Assembly (NCBI RefSeq): GCF_019649055.1
Contig: NW_026570322.1
Coordinates: 1 to 64,000 of the forward strand
Reading direction: 5' to 3'
Length of the DNA stretch: 64,000 nucleotides
DNA from: Paramacrobiotus metropolitanus
Lineage: Eukaryota > Tardigrada > Eutardigrada > Parachela > Macrobiotidae
Every line of letters begins with the position of its first letter. The first letter of the stretch is position 1. Of this stretch, positions 11,384-22,740 are shown piece by piece. Under the pieces are notes generated by a model. It was not told the origin of the DNA and ran no database searches. It worked only from the letters and a program-made list of their open reading frames with translations. The translations under genes were made by a program, and so were the position numbers.

Positions 11384-13368
11384 ATGGACAAGCTAAAGCG
11401 GCTGAAATGTAAGTGAAGACCTAGACCGGAGCGAGATTTAAGGGGATTAACTGCGATTTTGGGGTACCCTGACACTGATTTTTGAAAACGCCCAATCCTT
11501 TTTTTAGTTTCTTTGCCGCAGCTCACCGTATATCTATATTTGTAGATTCCTTTATGTTGAAGTTGAACATCACGCAAACATCAGTTGCTATGCGATTTTG
11601 GGGTACCCTGACACTGATTTTTGAAAACGCCCAATCCTTTTTTTAGTTTCTTTGCCGCAGCTCACCGTATATCTATATTTGTAGATTCCTTTATGTTGAA
11701 GTTGAACATCACGCAAACATCAGTTGCTATGTTGCGCGTATTACGGGGCCTTTTGCCTATCGTATCGCACAGTACTCTATGTAGGCATTCTGCCGCCTTC
11801 AGCTTTGATAGACTTAATGCAATATCAGTATGCTTACGTTGCTTTATGTATCTGGTGCGTACTCGTCAAGCATGCAGTATCCTGTGTTGGATTTCTTATG
11901 TTTATGTGTGTTATGTGTTCTTTCGTTTTTTCAGTAAAATACATATTGGATACACAGAAAACACTGAAAATACGGTGGTATACGGTAGTGAAAGAAAAGA
12001 TAGTATCAAAGGATGCATACAGGAAATGTAAAGGATACTGTCAAGTGTCAGGATACGATGAGATACTGAGGATACATTTCCCAAAAAAAAGCCCCAAAAA
12101 ATTTAACATGCATGAACTTATCTAAATCTGTATAATACGAATAAATACGGTGCAACTAGGCTGTAGTGCCGAAAAAAGCAGTGTTGGCAGCTGTTATCGC
12201 TAATTGCTGTCTGATCTTTCTTGCCATCACCTACTAGGCTGCGTCCGGCGTTGGTGCAAACGCCGGAGGACGGGCAAGGACGCCAAACAAGGACTCAAGG
12301 GCGCCGTCGATATGGAAAGCACGCAAGTGTTGGGTGAAACCATGCCAGAAAACACCCTCCTTGGGACGCAGCGGGGCGGGCGGACGGAGAAGATGGACGA
12401 ATACGAAACGTATGTGCCGCGCGATCAACTGGCGCCGCCGTTGCGTAGCGGTTTCCAGGCTCGCAAAAAGGTAGTGTAGCTATGTGACTACAGCATTTTT
12501 ACTCGAACTGCTTGTCTGCGCTTTGTGTTAGCTTCTAGCTGCGAAAATTGAAAGATGATTTAAGGTCACCAATGCAGCTGTGATTTAGTTAAAACCCGAA
12601 AGAACAGCGGAACACAGGCTCTTAGTTAATTAGACGTTTAGAACGTCTCGGACGTTGGTAAAACCGAAACTAAAGTCAATCTGGAAGCAGTATAGCACAT
12701 TTTGGGCAAAATAATGAGAACAGACATTCAGCACGTGATAAACCGATTAGATAGCATTAATTAAGAGTTTTCACTTAAGAGCTGTCATGAAAGTGTTTGA
12801 CGTTCAATGTTGTGGGCTGATTGCAGAGGTTCACATCAACGTGCTTTATCCGGTTACGGGTGATATCCTCCTGCGCATGACTTATCACCGCTGCTGTGTA
12901 ACATTGCAAGTACTGAAAGCACGCAATCTGAAAGCGCCTAACAAACCCGGTTACTCCAATCCCTACTGTAAAATTGACGTGGTGCCGCCTGGACGAGCGT
13001 ACGTAGCTTTAAACAAAAATTATGATTTCGACTGCCATTCTTCGAACGGACATCTCTGCGTGCACTATAGGGAATACATACAACTACCGCACGCGGTACA
13101 TCTCGCAGAATGTGAGTCCCGAATGGAAGGAAACCTTCACTTTCCAGGGCATCGACTGATGAGATTAACCACAAGAAAATCGCGATCTCCGTATGGCATT
13201 ATAATCCGATGTGGGTTGATATTTTTTTCTCGGCGAGGTCGTCGTAGATCTCAAAGGTACATGACGCTGTTAATCAAACGATAAAAGCAGGTATAATGAG
13301 TTAGCTTGTGTCTTTGATCAGATCCAATCAACCTGGATGAAACAAGGCGCTGGTATCAGCTAAATTAG
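11384..13368 (+). pseudogene. C2 array copy 4: broken membrane-anchored C2 gene
   Basis: Start exon 11384-11408 (MDKLKRLK) and membrane/linker exon 12167-12470 match copy 3 in position and phase, including the gtaagt donor. The membrane helix (LAAVIANCCLIFLAITY) runs into a TAG at about 12236; two extra bases relative to copy 3 shift the frame, after which CVRRWCKRRRTGKDAKQG resumes. In the C2 exons, the acceptor at 12827 gives the wrong phase. Further indels follow REY (about 13077-13090) and at GID (about 13150), where TGA codons appear. The last exon (13322-13368, LDETRRWYQLN) is still recognisable. Several independent lesions make this a pseudogene. The intron between the first two exons carries a 139-bp tandem duplication. 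Confidence 0.7.
11452..11729 (+). repeat. 139-bp perfect tandem duplication, two copies
   Basis: 11452-11590 and 11591-11729 read base for base alike, beginning tgcgattttggggtaccctg and ending catcagttgc. It lies in the first intron of C2 copy 4. No other copy is seen in the window. It is very recent or an assembly artefact. Confidence 0.85.
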
Positions 13369-13539
13369 GGTGTGCCATGGAACCGGACGAAATTTTGCAT
13401 TCTTAACGTTAAAGCAAAGAGGGTGTGCGTGATTATTATTTAACTACGAGTGATTTGTGCAGTGAGTAGTGACGCTGCTTTTCTTTATTGTATATTGCAA
13501 GTGGTTCTGAAGTTCACGTACATGTACAGCGTACGACGA

Positions 13540-13925
13540 AATGGTCGCATACCCAACATCTCCACATTCAGTACGTATGCAGCGCAGTGCACTGTACGAC
13601 TAACCATGGATAAGGGAGCATCCACAAATTACGTACGCAGAAAACCACGATTTTTTACCCCCTCCCTCCCCCTTCGTAGCGGTCCGTCACGTTTGCTTGA
13701 CCCTCCCCTGGTTCGTTCACTCGTAATACATGGAGCTGACCACCCCTTCCCCCATGGGTTCGTCGAGGCCGTCACAGCTTGTCACACTTTTTGGACCCCT
13801 CCCTCCCTGGTTCGCTGCGTACGTAATTTATGGACCCCCCCTAAGTTCAAAAATAATATCCGTTTCGTACAAGTGCACTGCACCGCTTGCGTACAGAATG
13901 CTGGGTATGGGGCTATGCGACCATT
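13540..13925. mobile_element. MITE-like element with long imperfect terminal inverted repeats
   Basis: The left arm (13540-13639) and right arm (13816-13925) are imperfect reverse complements over about 100 bases. They include the outer aatggtcgcat/atgcgaccatt pair, an agtgcactg-centred pair, and the inner pair aaattacgtacgca/tgcgtacgtaattt. The C-rich middle codes for nothing recognisable. It lies about 170 bp behind the last exon of copy 4. It is a non-autonomous DNA transposon by structure; the superfamily is not assigned. Confidence 0.65.
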
Positions 13926-15028
13926 AATTTAGTCCTACATTGTATCTATACTTTATTATTAATTATGGTGTTCTAAATGCTTGTCTGTTTGTTACTTGGT
14001 TTATATTATATAATTTTTTTGACTGGATTTTGGAATGAGCCGGGTTTCTGCAGCTTGATATGATGAAAATAATTTCTGACGTTTTATGTTATTAAACTTA
14101 TGTTTTGGCTGTGCATTCCGGTCCGCGGTTTTAATCTTTTGTTCCTTTATGAGAAGTTGCACTTACCTAACTTCATAGCCCTGAAAGTGATAATGAATGT
14201 TCTCTAAAGTAGCGTCAGCGTTCTGTTTTCCGATGATATGTCGTTATCTGCGGGGGCTATTCTAAAAAAAACTAGTACTTCTAAACAGGCATAATAAATA
14301 AATTCCACAAAAGTGTAACACATAGCCGCGTAGAAACGGTCATTTACCAAGCATTAGCCGGAAGCATCGAAAAACACACATTCGTTTAATTCGTTTCACA
14401 AAAATTAAGATAATACATATGTTCTATAATTTAACGCTATTTTCTCAATGGCACTACGAATTTCTAGCGTATTCAACGCTATTCAAAGCTTCTGTACCTA
14501 AATTTTACAAAGGCTCTGACAAGCTTCTGCTGGAATCTGCAGGTCGCCAAAATCTCGCCATCTGATAGAAACAGAGTGTGTGCACACAGTGTGTATAGAA
14601 TCATAATTCACGTCGCATATTTTCATGTCGCATTTCGTATTCATTATTTTATATTTATAATTTCATGTGGCAGCCGACCGAGTTGCTAAGACAAGTAATG
14701 TGAGGACTTTTGCCGCAACAGGAGACGGGCTCACATTTTAGCCGAATGCACATCTGATGAACTTCGGGGTGACATTAAGAAAAACTACAGTACAGTATCT
14801 ATGCATCGCCAGTAAAAAAAAAACTTTTCTAGCTTTGTGGAAGAGAAAAACAGTGTTACATGTCGTGATGTCGAAACAAGGCAAAAGCGAACATTTTGCC
14901 CGGATAGGAAGCTTCGCGGTAGCTTTACGTACTTGTACGATAAGCTGCTTACATCTGACATGAAGCCGGTGAAAATCCGTCAGCATATTTTATAGATCGT
15001 ATATTACAGATTTATTTAAATAAAAACG
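13926..15028. other. Intergenic, no gene recognised
   Basis: The end of this interval (about 14900-15028) resembles 28300-28467 behind the second LRR gene, including gaaaatccgtcagcatattttata and a cgtatatta stretch. It is therefore the duplicated 3' flank of the LRR genes. The rest is AT-rich without a coding signal. Confidence 0.5.
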
Positions 15029-16125
15029 TTAATTGCAGCTGGCATATACGCTGGGTAACAAGGGACTCTCCCGCGTGAACTCCTTCACTGAATCGTCGGT
15101 ATTCCAGGTCGATCCGCAGGTGGCCTTTACAGTCAGTGACCACGGTACCCCACGGTACGGATTACCATAGCGTGTGGCCCATTCGCTGCGCTTTGCGAAC
15201 CAATCGGCCAGAGCCTTCATGGCACAACACGCACAGTCCGCGTTGTCCGGGCACACTGGATTGTGGTGGATATCAACGGTCACATCGCCATACTGCCGGA
15301 CATCAAATGTGTCAACGACCTCCTTTGGAACGGATGACAAGCGGTTTGGTTGAAAGATATGGTTGTGATGTTCATGAAAAACAACGGCCCGCTGCGTCGC
15401 AGAGTCTGCAAGGGCATCAACTTCCAGTAGTCTCTGTGAAAACAGAATTTATGCAAACACTGCAATCGTAATTTTATTGCGACGAAGTAATTGTTGCGCC
15501 TACCAATTTGGGGGCTAACGGTTCCAAAACGCTCCAAGTCCAGTCCAACGTTTGCAAAGCATTTCCGCCCATCCTGAGCTGACCGAGGTTTACAAGCGGT
15601 ACGAAAGCGTTAAGTTCGATGGCACTGATGTCATTGTTGCGAACGTCCAGTCTTTTAAGGCGGTCAAAACGTCGAAGGAAATGGCGGTCAAGTGTGCCGA
15701 TTTTGGAATAATGCACATTCAAATTTAGGAGACTGGGCACTTCCGCCAGCAGGACGTCGATGGGCGCTCGGCCGCCTCCTTCCGCCTGGAAGCCTATTAG
15801 CGTCACATCCCATAACCAGGAGCGGTGCGAAAGGGCTGTGGCAGCTGAACCGATAATGTTGCAGTAGGTTGCAGTTGACACTGGTGGGACAGTCGAGGAT
15901 GAGTGTGTTGACGTCGTCGTAGGTGCGGCTGGTGTTGGAATACAGAGTTTCTATACGGAAGTTTCCGGGGATGTGTAAATCGGCATGGCTGCACGTCAGT
16001 TCATAAGAGTCGGAATAATGGCAGAGAGGGTGTGGGAAATGTGATGCCGTGTCCGGATCGCCGGGTCGCGTGCGCCAACCGTTTGCCGACTTCAGTACCA
16101 GAATTAGCAGCAGAAGATGCCGCAT
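15029..16125 (-). pseudogene. Secreted LRR protein gene, frameshifted copy
   Basis: Minus strand; exon 1 is 16125-15504 and exon 2 is 15433-15029. It is a close paralogue of the intact gene at 28468-29576. It begins with a signal peptide (MRHLLLLILVLKSANG), followed by a cysteine-bearing N-terminal cap, leucine-rich repeats (LKRLDVRNNDISAIELNAF) and a cysteine-rich C-terminal cap (NPVCPDNADCACCAMKALAD). Compared with the intact copy there is one extra base near 15866-15874, after DCPTSVN, and one missing base near 15338-15346, after NITTISFN. Both break the frame. Family knowledge: extracellular LRR proteins bind protein or glycan ligands. The gene sits antisense behind C2 copy 4. Confidence 0.7.
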
Positions 16126-17580
16126 TTTCTACTACGACAGTTTAAATTACAAACAGTCTTCACACTGCAGGCGGTGTGGAAAGTTGTGGTCAAAGACTGA
16201 AAACGGCAGGTTAGTTCTATATGGAACAGCTCTCAATGCTGTTGTGTATTTCCATATACTATAGAGCATGCAACGGTACACAAGATTACTCGGTACAAAT
16301 ACAATACCTTAGATCTTTTGACTCCTAGGATTGAACGTCCTACCCGCGGTGTGTTTCTTGTGGCACAGGTTAAGTAGCAGCTCACTCGGTTGCGGATGAA
16401 GTGTACGGATTGGTTTTCACAGAATGCGTGATCTCGAGCGTTCATGAGAAAAAATAGAGCGAGTGTAATGTTATTCAGTACTGTATAAGTACTTTCTATG
16501 TACGGAGCTCTAACGCATGCAAACTGAAACGCCCTAATACTGCTACTTACGAGTTGCAGTTCAAACTTGGCAGCATAATCGCCATTATTATGATTGATAT
16601 CGATCGGTTCCCATAAAACGGTTGAAGTTTTACGGTTCCCATAAAACGACAGCCAATACACTTGGCTTTTCTTGTAGAGTTCTTAGGCACTTTTTTACCA
16701 TGGCTGGCGACAAACAAACGTTAGGGCCCTTTCTTATTTCTGCTCGGATTCAGTGATCTATGACTCATATAGGCCGATTTAATGATGGCAATCGCTTTCA
16801 AGAGGCACGCAATAATATGCGTGATGCGTAAGTGCGTAAGAAACTCATAATATGCGATAATAATATGCGTAAGAAACTCATAATATGCGATAATATTTTT
16901 ACAAAGAGTTATACTTTTGACAGTTGAATTTTACTTTAGTAGTACTAGTAACATAACTCTTGTATTCTGTAAGTAGAACTACAGTAATCAAACCATATAA
17001 GTTGAAATGATCGTTGACAGACAGTCCTGACATACAGTAATTCCGAAATTTAAAAACTGGAAATAGGTGTCCTGTGAATACGAACAGAGCAGTAGATGCA
17101 GTCGAAAAAAAATTAATGTGTGCGTTAAAATTATCGCTCCTGAAATTACTGAGACGAAGTATGATGACGAAGCTCCTCTGCTTATCACGCAAAATGCATA
17201 TAAAGAGGGATATACAAAAAAGGGTAACTTACTTTCGGGATGCCATTTGTACGTGCCGGTCGCTCACTTTGACTGTTCTAGTACCAGCGGGTATTTTCGG
17301 TTTTCGAAATCTAAAAACTGAAACAAATTGTTACAAAAATAGCGTAACCAAAATGGTCTGCTTAGGCGACCATAGCGTTTGACTGTAGAATTTCCATCTA
17401 GGTATGTTTATTCCAGAGTCAACAAACAGTTTGATCGGCGGCCGGATTGGCTGTGGACCAAGAGAACATTCTGATGGTCACTGTCAGCATTCTGTTGCCA
17501 TAGCCGTAAGTTATGGTACTTGCCATTCCATGCATAAGAAAATAAAGGTAAACACTAAACACCATATATGTTAATTGGAG
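16126..17580. other. Intergenic, no gene recognised
   Basis: AT-rich sequence with short random open frames. Direct repeats of the aatatgcgtaagaaactcat type occur at about 16815-16890. The 17240-17400 stretch resembles 1190-1340 and 20840-20930 (tgccggtcgcccactttga and following), another part of the duplicated C2 unit. Confidence 0.5.
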
Positions 17581-17589
17581 GCGGGAGGA

Positions 17590-18200
17590 GGCGTTTGCAT
17601 GTTGAGTGTGAGTCCGCGTCGGGCGGCGTTTTGAGCGTTGCAGTGAATGCATTTCAGCTGCCCCACCGATATTGTACCCATGTCCAGTACGGTAGTACCC
17701 ATATCCTCGCCGGGTGAGCAGCCACTGGCTGCAGTCATTTCTGTGCACGTATCTGTACATGCAGGCAACGTATAACTATACACTTGCCAGCGCATTATCG
17801 ATCCATCATCGCAAGCGCTCCTTCGCGAGGCGCCTGCTATTGACCGATGCAAATGCAACCTGACCGGTGCTGCCAGCATGTTCCCAGTCACCCAGTCACT
17901 CAGTGCTAACCCAGTCACTCAGTGCTAAGGCAGTGCTGCATTGAACATGACTGCGAGATCATGACTGCGAGATTAACCCCTTCCATGCAGTCATCACATG
18001 CACAACGCTGAACCTGAGCGTGTTTTTTTTCTGACCTACATGTAATGCATGCTCTACATTACACAGCAGCATTCCATCTCATTATTGGACTCGTGACCTT
18101 TGCTATACCCACAGCACCCTCTTGGTGAGTGTGGGCGAGGAGATAAAGAGCTGAAAGGGGCAAGGCAGATGCACATTGGAACTTGGTTGCGAAAGGTAAG
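17590..18200 (+). repeat. Duplicated 5' block of C2 copy 5
   Basis: Same family as at 1560-2045. It includes cattatcgatccatc, ccttcgcgaggcgcc, the tagtcatcacatgc-type box (here cagtcatcacatgc), ttattggactcgtgacctttg and a final aaaggtaag donor. The following 18540-18600 stretch (taatgtggcttct, cgcccaaaaacgac) matches 2245-2300 before copy 2, pairing copies 2 and 5. Confidence 0.5.
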
Positions 18201-18859
18201 ACAGGGGAGAGTGCATAGAAAGTGCAGGCTTGTCTTTACCTTTTAGGGGGGAGGGGTGCAACAATAGGGATCCCTAGGGCAAACAATGACGCCGAGTTCC
18301 AAATTTTCTTAATTTTCTATGGGCATTTCAAAGATTTTTTGCCCGGAAGGGAGTGCACTATGCATAATGCACCGTATCCATTGTAAAAGCGGCTGGACGC
18401 TACTTTGGCTTACAACTAGACGGACGTTTTTACTGCGAGAACTGCTACTTCTAGAAATTCTATAAATCAAACAGTAAATTACAAAGATTTTCTGGTCGAG
18501 TACTTTTTGGAGTATATTTATTAATGAGTGAGTAACTATACTCAGCATTGTTTGTGTAATGTGGCTTCTTTAAGTCGTCTTTAATGTTATCGCCCAAAAA
18601 CGACCCTAATCAGTGGCAAATATAAGGGGGTGGGGTGGACACAGGTGCATGTTCCGAAATTCCGCAAGATTGCAGTCGCAAACGTCTCTTTTAGCAGCGC
18701 AAGGAATGGCATTTTAAATGCTTCTTAGGTATGCATGCAACAATTGCAGTGATATCTTCTGTGTGATGTGTGAATTGCAGCAATGCCATGAATTAATGAC
18801 GGTTCGTCTGTTTGTTTTAGTTCAGTTGGTAATTGTTAAAGAGCTAAGAACGGAAGCGC

Positions 18860-19854
18860 ATGTCGTGGCAGGCGCTAAGAATGGACTCGAATGCTTCGTC
18901 GATGTGGACGGCGCACAAGTGTTCGGCACAGTTAACCACGACGGAAACCACCTATTTAGGGACGGAGCGGGCCGGAGGGGAGGCGAAGGTGGAGGACTAC
19001 GAAATGTATGTGCCGCGGAACCAGCTGGCACGACCGTCGCGAAACAGTTTGGAGAAGCACAAGGTAAAAAACCGATGCTTTTAAAGCATCTCAACTGGAA
19101 CTGCTTATTTAGCGCTTCCAGGGAACAACGACTGTTGGAAAAAGAATGTGAGGTCACGAAGCAGTTACGATTACAGTTACCAGAATCGAGAAACACCTGT
19201 TTACTGTCCGGCCAGACCGCAGGCTTAATTTATTAGAACGTGACGTACGAACGGAAGAAGAAATAAAACTACAATCCAGTGTCTTATCTTGTTTGCAGTC
19301 GGCCACATCCAGTGGGCATCATCCGGTTACCGGTGCTGTTCTCCTTCGCATGACGTACGAACACGGCACGCTAACGCTGCAAGTGCTCAAAGCGTGCAAT
19401 CTGAAAGCGGGCTGTCGCACTGGTTTCTCCGATGCCTACTGCACAGCTCATGTGGTGCCTGGACGAGCGTACGCAAAATTGCAATAGGTCCAGAGTGTCA
19501 TTACCCAAACGGACATTTTGTGTGCACTATAGGAAATACAAGTGTCGCACGCGGTTTGTCTACCAGAATCTGGATCCCATATGGAATGAGACGTTCCCAT
19601 TCCAGGGCATCGAACCCAATGAGATTTATCACAAAAAAATAGCGATTTCGGTATGGCATAGAAATCGACTGTGGCCGGATATTTTTCTTGGCGAGGTCAT
19701 CGTGGATCTTTCAGGTACTCGTAGCTGTCGATACGTATAACGCAAAGCGGGTGTACAGGAAACAAACAAAGTATTCATTGAGAAATTTATATACAGTATA
19801 TTATTAGATCCCATCAATCTGGATGGCATACGACGCTGGTACCAGCTGGAATAG
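18860..19854 (+). CDS. C2 array copy 5: single-C2 protein without membrane anchor
   Basis: Exons 18860-19063, 19299-19468, 19533-19714 and 19808-19854, with all phases matching. The linker (KVEDYEMYVPRNQLARP) is as in copies 2 and 4. No membrane segment is found upstream, and the start at 18860 is chosen only because it is the first in-frame ATG. C2 domain: HHPVTGAVLLRMTYEHG, FSDAYCTAHVVPGRA, KYKCRTRFVYQNLDPIW, DIFLGEVIVDLS, LDGIRRWYQLE. The coding frame beyond the donor at 19469 meets TAG at 19484-19486, so only the short C2 form is possible. SDAYC replaces SDPYC in the first Ca2+ loop. It could be a working gene or an early pseudogene lacking its anchor. Confidence 0.6.
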
Positions 19855-21175
19855 GGGCATAATGTCATGAAACTGACGAAATCTCGCATTCTTAGCGTTT
19901 TTGTCTGTCATTAGTTGTGTTGGTTTTACTAGTTTGCGCAGTGCCGCTGGTTACCTTTATTGTACATTGTAAGCGTTTCCGGTGCTCACGCATTTTTCCA
20001 TTATTGTCCTATGTGTTTGTACCCTTCCAACTTGGCTTACCTTAATCTAGATTTTGTAGGGGATTTTGGAATGTGCCGGCTTTTTATTATTGTATGTGTT
20101 GCCAATAATTTCCGAGGTTTAGTGTTATTGAAACTATGTTCTGTCGCGAATTACAGTTTGCGGTCGTCCATATGTTGTATTTTTATGTGCATTTAAGAAG
20201 ATGGAACAGAAATCCAAGCATGTTGTCAGCGCGGTAAGCAGCAACATTGTCAAAGGCAATAACGACAGTTTCTGATAATCCTACTAACCCACAAACAAAC
20301 TCATCCACTTCTCTTGTAAAGTAATTCAAAATTTGTGCTAATGTTCTTGGTTGAACCAGAGGGTTCTCAAGACAAATGTCAGCCGCGATACGTTCTGTTT
20401 CCGGTATCGGGCTTCAAATAGAGTGAATTTCATGGCGTCATTTACCCCGTCTACTTGGTCCAGGTGAAGAAAAACCTCCTACTCACCAGTATCAGCACAA
20501 GGGTCATGTCAAACCGCATTAAATACTCATGCTTTTGTTTAAAGTATTTTCGGCGGCAAATGTTAAGGTGCAGAACAGTGCAGAACGGATGTGTATGGCG
20601 CTGAATCAAGCGGCCATGGCACAGACGGGGCTGCGCTTTACAATTTGGAGGCGGAAATAGTGCCTTGGTGAGTACAGTACGCACAAATAGCGCGTAGAGC
20701 ATAAGGTAAGTACTGCTCGCGGTGAATTAACCAATTTAAAAGCGGCATTCGTTTGCATAAAAATGTAGCGCAATCAGAATACCCTGTGTGCAGAGTACGT
20801 ATACTACACAAATATGTACTACGTAGCTACATACAGTATTTGCCGGTCGCCCACTTTATTCGTTTTACTGTAGCACCAGTGGGGACTTTTTTGGGATGAT
20901 TAAAATATTACAGTAGAAATTTTAAACAGTATGTTTTGAAAATGTTTTGTTTAATTAAAAGTTACCGGCAGTAACCTTTAAGTTCTGACAGTAACAGTAA
21001 TTTTTCTTTTGTCTTTTATCTACCGTAAACCAAACGAAATTCGATTGGTGGCTATGGCTGTGAGCAAAAAGGACATCTTTTCATCATTCTGCTGCATTTG
21101 CATGATGCGCTTGGGCGGCATGTGAACATGGCAGTGATAAAAGTACTGTACGTACATACTAAATATGGTGCAGCG
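19855..21175. other. Intergenic, no gene recognised
   Basis: It begins with the 3' flank shared with copy 2 (acattgtaagcgtttccgg, ttaatctagatttt). No coding signal. Sequence from about 20840 matches other pre-block stretches of the array. Confidence 0.5.
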
Positions 21176-21179
21176 GTCA

Positions 21180-21670
21180 CGCCGTTATTACCACTGCATC
21201 AAAAGCGTTGCCGGCATCGATCTCGGGTCAGCAGGCACTGGCTACAGCCATTCCCGTGCAGTACAGCCAGCATACACTTGCCATTATCGATCCATTCCTC
21301 GCCTCTTACGTTAGAGTAGGTGCTATATTGACCCACAGTCCATACAGGCCTAAGCTGGCCGGAGCAGCCAACATGCTCATGCTGCTCAGACAGCCATTAC
21401 AATGCTGTGGCGGCGCTCGATCCATTTGCCCAAATCTAGAACAACTGTGCGGTAAACTTCTGCAGTAATTAAATCACTTGTGCAACGCTAAGCGTGGAAG
21501 CGGTCCTTCCTGACCTAACCCAATCTCTATAGTCCCTACATCCCACTGCAACATTCCATCTCATTGTTGGACTCTGTGACCTTTGAGAGAAACCCGCAGC
21601 AGGCTCTCGTGGAGTACGGACAAAACGATTAAAGCTAGAAGCTAGAAGTCGTTGAACGTTGAGGTAAGAG
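21180..21670 (+). repeat. Duplicated 5' block of C2 copy 6
   Basis: Same family as at 1560-2045 and closest to 7625-8160. Shared features are ctggccggagcagccaacatg, cattccatctcattgttgg and a final ttgaggtaag donor. Downstream 21740-21850 matches 8225-8335. Confidence 0.5.
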
Positions 21671-21959
21671 GGCCGGAGAGTGAGCCCGCGAAGGCATGGT
21701 TCTGTGCAGGCCCGTCTTTAACTACGTATAAAGGGGCCGCAACAACAGACGTTCCGCGCGCAAAAAAAGGTAAGCGGTATTCCAGCTCCAATTTTTTTTA
21801 ATTCTGTAAGAATTTTAAGACCTTTTCCCGGGGAAGAGGGTGCCAGCTTAAAGACTACGGCTGAAGACGATGCTCTTGGTTTTGCTTCACGTACACAGGA
21901 GCGTCTCATTAACTAGCTTCCTAATCACCCGGTATACCCTCGTTTTCCCCTCCCCGCAG

Positions 21960-22740
21960 AATAACTATGACAGCGCCGATCATCTGATTTGTGGTATCTT
22001 GACTCACAAGAAGGTATTTAAGCAATATAACGATGGAACTTATTTAGCGCTTGACAGAACCTTCCAGCTGCGCAGGCAGGGACAAGATAAAAGGCCACCA
22101 CTGCAGCTACGATAAGGGTTACTAGAATCGGGAAAACACCGGAACACAGACTCTTCTAATTTTACCAGCCGTTTAGATTATTGCTGGGTTTGCAGTCTGC
22201 CACATCTAGCGCGCCGCATCCGGTTACGGGAAATATCCTCCTGCGTATGACGTTTGAACCTTGCAAGCGCTATCTAACATTGCAAGTGCTGGAAGCGCGC
22301 AAACTCAAAGCCGGTTACTGCGATCCCTACTGCAAGGTTCAAGTGGTCCCTGGACAAGCGTACGTAGCCTTAAAGTCTTCAACCAAAATTATGCTTCTTC
22401 AGTGTCATTACTCAAACGGACATCTTTGCGTGCACTATAGGGAATTCCCGTACCACACGCGCTATATCAAGCACACTCTGAGTCCTGAATGGAAGGAAAC
22501 CTTCACATCTGGAGCCATTGAGCCCGCTGAGATTCACGAGAAGAAAGTCGTTATGTCCGTGTGGGACAAGAATCGGCTGCTGGCAGACACTTTCCTCGGC
22601 GAAGTCATCGCGGATCTCACAGGTATACGAAGCTTTTACTCCAAGCGGCAAATAAAGCAGGTATTACTGAATTTGCTTTTTATGTGTTATAAGATCCAAC
22701 CCACCTGGATGGCGTACGGCGCTGGTATCATCTGGAATAG
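21960..22740 (+). pseudogene. C2 array copy 6: truncated, membrane exon deleted
   Basis: Exons 21960-22013, 22196-22359, 22441-22622 and 22694-22740 are in phase. C2 domain: HPVTGNILLRMTFEPC, CDPYCKVQVVPGQA, EFPYHTRYIKHTLSPEW, DTFLGEVIADLT, LDGVRRWYHLE. By comparison with copy 3, the sequence jumps from its intron (acagcgccgatcat, about 8628) straight to the end of its membrane exon (ctcacaa, about 9347). A deletion of some 700 bp therefore removed the start exon and the membrane helix and made an 18-codon hybrid exon. No clear initiator remains, though an upstream ATG could feed the frame. The C2 itself has no lesion. A soluble C2 product cannot be excluded. Confidence 0.6.

Noticed and set aside
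12787-13284. 165-codon intact frame over C2 copy 4
   Set aside because: After the first C2 exon it leaves the conserved frame. The paralogue frame has several breaks, so the long frame is accidental.
18718-19236. 172-codon plus-strand frame over C2 copy 5 linker
   Set aside because: It reads the linker exon in the wrong frame and runs through the donor at 19064. The frame ending EKHK at 19063 matches the paralogues.
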